Assembly: GCA_035760965.1 (NCBI GenBank)
Contig: DASTRY010000051.1
Span: forward strand, 105,815 to 169,814
Origin: JADGHX01 sp035760965
GTDB lineage: Bacteria; Pseudomonadota; Gammaproteobacteria; Steroidobacterales; Steroidobacteraceae
Length of the DNA stretch: 64,000 nt
Direction: 5' to 3'
Positions 62,101 through 64,000 of the stretch are shown here, one piece after another (position 1 is the stretch's first letter; each line of letters starts with the position of its first letter). The position numbers and the translations under genes were made by a program. The notes under the pieces were generated by a model. It did not search any database. It saw nothing but the letters and a program-made list of their open reading frames with translations, and had not been told where the DNA came from.

Positions 62101-62202
62101 CAGCCGCCGCAGTACGCGCCGAACATCCAGTCCGGCACCGACCCGGGGACCTACGACGTGATCGGTCGCCGCGCGTTCGCGCGTTTCGAAGTGAAGTTCT
62201 AA
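59116..62202 (+). CDS. TonB-dependent outer-membrane receptor
   Basis: A 1028-aa receptor. A signal peptide (about 1-30, ending AYAQ) precedes the plug domain, which starts with QTVVVTGSRIVRQDY and contains NIDLRGLGANRNLVLVNGRRP and VYGADAVAGVVNI. A 22-strand barrel follows and the protein ends RRAFARFEVKF with C-terminal Phe. The DSQPAETQTVVVTG region matches the TonB-box area of Xanthomonadales/Alteromonadales receptors, which often import oligosaccharides or peptides; the ligand is unknown. Several repeated Asn/Thr-rich loops are present. A rho-independent terminator follows 37 nt downstream. Confidence 0.96.
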   Translation: MTRDTKIARAVRHALWTSAMAAAATIPAYAQDQDSQPAETQTVVVTGSRIVRQDYVANSPITSVSQSQIVNNADLTLETALNNLPQIVAGATTTSNNPGNGGRANIDLRGLGANRNLVLVNGRRPMVSDNNLTVDVNTIPAALIDSVEVITGGGGAVYGADAVAGVVNIKLKDNFEGFDLSSSYSQSTEYHDSEDYTVSALIGGNFSDGKGNAVLAFDRTSREPLIKSQRPFSVLATSTTGTPPQGVLRWGAGNQVPLTAIQQVFAQYGVAPTDVTNSSGRIGFNRDGTLFFSGVFNSPLDVQNFRDPIDAGVNTKFYPDFYSYNFDAVNLLTLPLHRTALMSNLHYEVSDKAEFFGSLAWTEYTAATALAPTPAPSVATAAPGTCTSTEVCSALVAPGQRVTGSLIVPVTNKWISDDLRALLNARSGDDPLIADTGAAEAFRFGIRPVAFGLRQENFKNDVQQYLGGIRGQIEPNHNWGYELSFSEGRTQIDDTQNGNIQTQLLTDVLADPDGAVNGACADWNPFGTNPIPTDCINALKVTTATTLRMKQQITQGFVHGDLFEMPAGAVSVVLGAERRRFTYDFNPGSGAGPISGFNTRSPEGGNTTFNDVFTEALLPLVRDARAAKSLDLTLGYRYSQSQFKDVINNLESEKSKDSSYKAELSWQPLDVLRLRASYQRAVRAPNFSELFQAGGSFPQIFDPCSRNTAARTGANAAAVADLCAQTGATNLDQFVATPGAQAFIDTAGNTDLKPEKADTYTLGTVFSVPSESRWLERFRGSIDYYSIKVNDAILVPDPNVGIAACFNYLGTNPNYSPDYLYCQGMLRAGDIAGIVDVNTGDEFRNTNDGRIKTSGIDFQFDYGFDLNWMGLPENSGAIRMNLLLSRLLEYKLVDTPGVPEIDYAGTINYFGGGISLGQTFPDWRAVLTTDYNIGQFGVSLRGRYIDKMKNRGSVQYVGESSFSGVGSVTYWDVAGVWRFKENSELRIGLNNAFDKQPPQYAPNIQSGTDPGTYDVIGRRAFARFEVKF

Positions 62203-62238
62203 AGAAACCGTACTGCGCGCGAGCGCAGCAACCTCGAC

Positions 62239-62272
62239 TGGGGCGGCAGAGCAATCTGCCGCCCCATTTTTT
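62239..62272 (+). terminator. Rho-independent terminator of the TonB receptor gene
   Basis: GGGGCGGCAGA-GCAA-TCTGCCGCCCC (62240-62265) is an 11-bp perfect stem followed by ATTTTTTG. It lies 37 nt after the stop codon and is oriented with the receptor gene. Confidence 0.94.
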
Positions 62273-62352
62273 GCCGACTCGAAGCGCAACGCGGCGCGCT
62301 CGCGGCGTCTCACTGGCACGCCAGCTTGCGAATTAGCGGATGAGTGAGCTCG

Positions 62353-63462
62353 TTACGGACATGTATTCGCGCGCGGGATGCGCGTGGCGCCGCTTGCGCA
62401 TGCGCTGCTCGAGGCGACATGCGTCTTGCCCGCAGCGGTTGCCGCGCTCTCCGCTACGCGCCCTCGTTCGACGGGCCGCACGTCGAGGTATACGTCGCGG
62501 CTCGAGTAATCGAGCACGATGGCGCCCACGGTGCCGAGCACGTCCATGCCGATGAGCGCCGCTGGCCGCGAATCGAGATCCCACACCTTGAAGATGTGAA
62601 AGTCCCCGTACACGACCTCGGTACCCTTGATCACCGCCGACCCGAGCTTGATCGGCGGCGCAATGGCCGATTCGCCGTTCGCCACGTCAGTGGTTGCGCC
62701 GTAGACCTCCGTGTTCGCCCAGTGCGAGCCAGGTCCACCACCCTGCCGTTTGAGCAAGGCGTCTCGCAGTGCTGCGTTCCCTAGCGTGCGCTCGGCGCCG
62801 GTATCGATCACGGCGCGTGCGCGCACGCCACCGACACGTGCGTCGACCATGAGCAACCCGCCGGCCACCTTGCGTGCGCCAATGCGCAAGTAACCGCCGG
62901 TATCGATCCTGTGAGTCGCGCGCGTGATGACGACGCGGTCGTGCCTGAAGTCGACGAGAATGCGCTGATTGCGCAGACCGGCGACGCCGAGAATGCCGTC
63001 GGCGCCCGTCATGATCGATGACAAGACGACCGGCACCTGAGCGTGCTCGATCGTCATGTCGCCCGCTTGAATGCGTTCGACGGCGACGGTCGGCACCTGA
63101 GCGACTCCGGTCACCCCATTCAACATCAAAGGTTCATCGAACGAGGGCGAGAGCCCGAGCATCGTGACGAGTTGCGGCGAGAACGTCGAATGACTCGCGC
63201 CCGTATCGACCACGAGTCGGAACGGCCCCTTCCCGTTGATCGTCACCGGGGCGACGACGCGGCCGATGCGATCGAGCCGCGTCGGAGTGGCGAAGATGGG
63301 CTCCGGCGTCGCGATCGCAGGGCTCACCGCAGCCGGGGATGGCGCGGGCGGGGTCACCACGGGCGGGGTCGCGCCTTCGGCAGCGAGCAGCGCTATTTGG
63401 AAACAGTATGTAAGCGCTACGAACATGGCCGCGATCTGAGCACACCGCGGAACCCGAGCCAA
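62353..63462 (-). CDS. Retropepsin-like aspartyl protease family protein with two DTGA motifs
   Basis: A 369-aa exported protein (signal about 1-28, then a Pro/Ala-rich stretch 30-58). It contains two retropepsin-like half domains, each with the active-site motif: D86-TGAS in VVDTGASHSTF and D220-TGAE in VIDTGAERTLGN. Blocks such as ALIGMDVLGTVGAIVLDY and ADGILGVAGLRNQRILVDF carry the family's hydrophobic-hydrophobic-Gly motifs. The tandem arrangement in one chain differs from dimeric retropepsins. Its natural substrate is unknown. It lies between two TonB receptor genes. Confidence 0.88.
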   Translation of the reverse strand: MARVPRCAQIAAMFVALTYCFQIALLAAEGATPPVVTPPAPSPAAVSPAIATPEPIFATPTRLDRIGRVVAPVTINGKGPFRLVVDTGASHSTFSPQLVTMLGLSPSFDEPLMLNGVTGVAQVPTVAVERIQAGDMTIEHAQVPVVLSSIMTGADGILGVAGLRNQRILVDFRHDRVVITRATHRIDTGGYLRIGARKVAGGLLMVDARVGGVRARAVIDTGAERTLGNAALRDALLKRQGGGPGSHWANTEVYGATTDVANGESAIAPPIKLGSAVIKGTEVVYGDFHIFKVWDLDSRPAALIGMDVLGTVGAIVLDYSSRDVYLDVRPVERGRVAESAATAAGKTHVASSSACASGATRIPRANTCP

Positions 63463-63926
63463 GCAAATAGATCAACCCTGCACCCGGCGTTGCGGCCGCG
63501 AGACACGTAGAGTGCAACGAGCGCACCGGTCCACGTTGCGGAAAAGGTAGTTCATCCCCGGCAGGCCAACAATTGGACACACGTTCAACAAGGACACGGA
63601 CTGTTCGTCACTTCGTCTCATCCTATGCACGCGCTACCGCGCAAATCATCGCGTACTCCGACGCACCGTGGTCTCATAGCCGTAAGCGGTGCTTTGTGTG
63701 CGTCTGTTCGATGAGACGAAGCGGGATCAACACTTGCTAGCTCGGTGTCGTTTTTTCCCCAACCCAACTTCCGGACCGTGCCAAACCGCCGCCATTGTCC
63801 CCTCGCGGCAGTCCCGCGCCGATTTCCGAATCGGTTGCACGGGCTGCATTGGATCCGCCGGGCCACGCTGACCCGTGGCGGCGGAAAACATTTCGCACGG
63901 CTCGCGTCGTGCGCAGGAGATATCCG
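63463..63926. promoter_or_regulatory. Upstream region of the second TonB receptor (464 bp)
   Basis: This gap carries no convincing gene. It must contain the promoters of the divergent protease gene and the second TonB receptor. The last 40 nt before ATG 63927 include ACGGCTCG...CGT...CGCAGGAG....CCG, the same arrangement as the leader of the receptor at 59116, with an AGGAG ribosome binding site at about 63915-63919. Confidence 0.5.
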
Positions 63927-64000
63927 ATGAATCGCAACAGCGAAGTCACGCTTGCGGTCCGTCGTGCACTCGTCATGGGTGCCGCGGCGACGACCGGCCT
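63927..64000 (+). CDS. Second TonB-dependent receptor (5' end only)
   Basis: Only the first 24 codons are inside the window. They read MNRNSEVTLAVRRALVMGAA, a signal peptide that parallels the start of the first receptor (MTRDTKIARAVRHALWTSAM). AGGAG lies 8 nt before the ATG, and the leader resembles that of the first receptor. Assignment to the TonB receptor family rests on this similarity and context, because the plug and barrel lie beyond the window. Confidence 0.6.
   Translation, partial: MNRNSEVTLAVRRALVMGAAATTG

Overview
The window is a GC-rich chromosomal segment of a gammaproteobacterium. PlsB-type glycerol-3-phosphate acyltransferase, GreB, TtcA, CreD, biosynthetic SpeA and large TonB-dependent receptors support this. 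The DUF1302/DUF1329 pair and Xanthomonadales-style TonB receptors point towards the Nevskiales/Steroidobacteraceae/Xanthomonadales side, but that placement is inference. No rRNA, tRNA, insertion sequence, CRISPR array or prophage was recognised. The GC bias opens very long antisense reading frames, which were discarded.

Layout. 1-6901: a DUF1302/DUF1329 envelope pair, plsB, an alpha/beta hydrolase and an alkyltransferase-like DNA-repair protein. 7016-15306: a hotdog thioesterase, an orphan contractile-tail sheath protein, a secreted M1 aminopeptidase with a 61-aa protein behind it, an L,D-transpeptidase lipoprotein, and a LemA/TPM/TPM envelope set. 15474-21699: greB, homospermidine synthase, a GST, a two-domain sulfurtransferase and arginine decarboxylase, so two polyamine genes lie within 6 kb. 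22142-35105: an RRM protein, a lipoprotein-like methyltransferase, a UvrD-type helicase, a divergent kinase/Nudix pair, several hypotheticals, an MFS carrier, CreD, a GST and an S9 peptidase. 34443-37217 (minus) is a tightly overlapping three-gene unit: zinc metallopeptidase, D-Ala-D-Ala-ligase-like ATP-grasp enzyme, and CpcT/CpeT-family lipoprotein. 37377-39852: ttcA overlapping a phosphatase/ADP-ribosylglycohydrolase fusion. 39913-46791: M32 carboxypeptidase, an RND adaptor without its pump, an Ada-like repair regulator, a TPR lipoprotein and an esterase-like protein lacking its nucleophile. 46797-56119 is a glycogen/maltodextrin cluster: glgA facing glgP-glgC-GH57-malQ and a LEA2 lipoprotein. 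56253-64000: a PadR/HAAS membrane operon, a secreted hypothetical protein and DUF192, a TonB receptor, a two-motif retropepsin-like protein, and the start of a second TonB receptor.

How the genes work together. The glycogen genes cover ADP-glucose synthesis (GlgC), chain growth (GlgA), phosphorolysis (GlgP) and glucan rearrangement (MalQ, GH57). SpeA gives agmatine, the entry to putrescine, the substrate of homospermidine synthase. Many loci concern the envelope (PlsB, L,D-transpeptidase, CreD, LemA/TPM, DUF1302/1329, lipoproteins).

Most notable observations: the ATP-grasp/zinc-peptidase/CpeT unit; the orphan tail sheath; the phosphatase-ADP-ribosylglycohydrolase fusion with an altered metal-site motif; an apparently nucleophile-less esterase; a recurring promoter layout in which a -10-like TAxACT/TACAAT box sits 6-10 nt before the start codon without a Shine-Dalgarno, suggesting many leaderless mRNAs; and a 38-aa membrane protein next to glgA.
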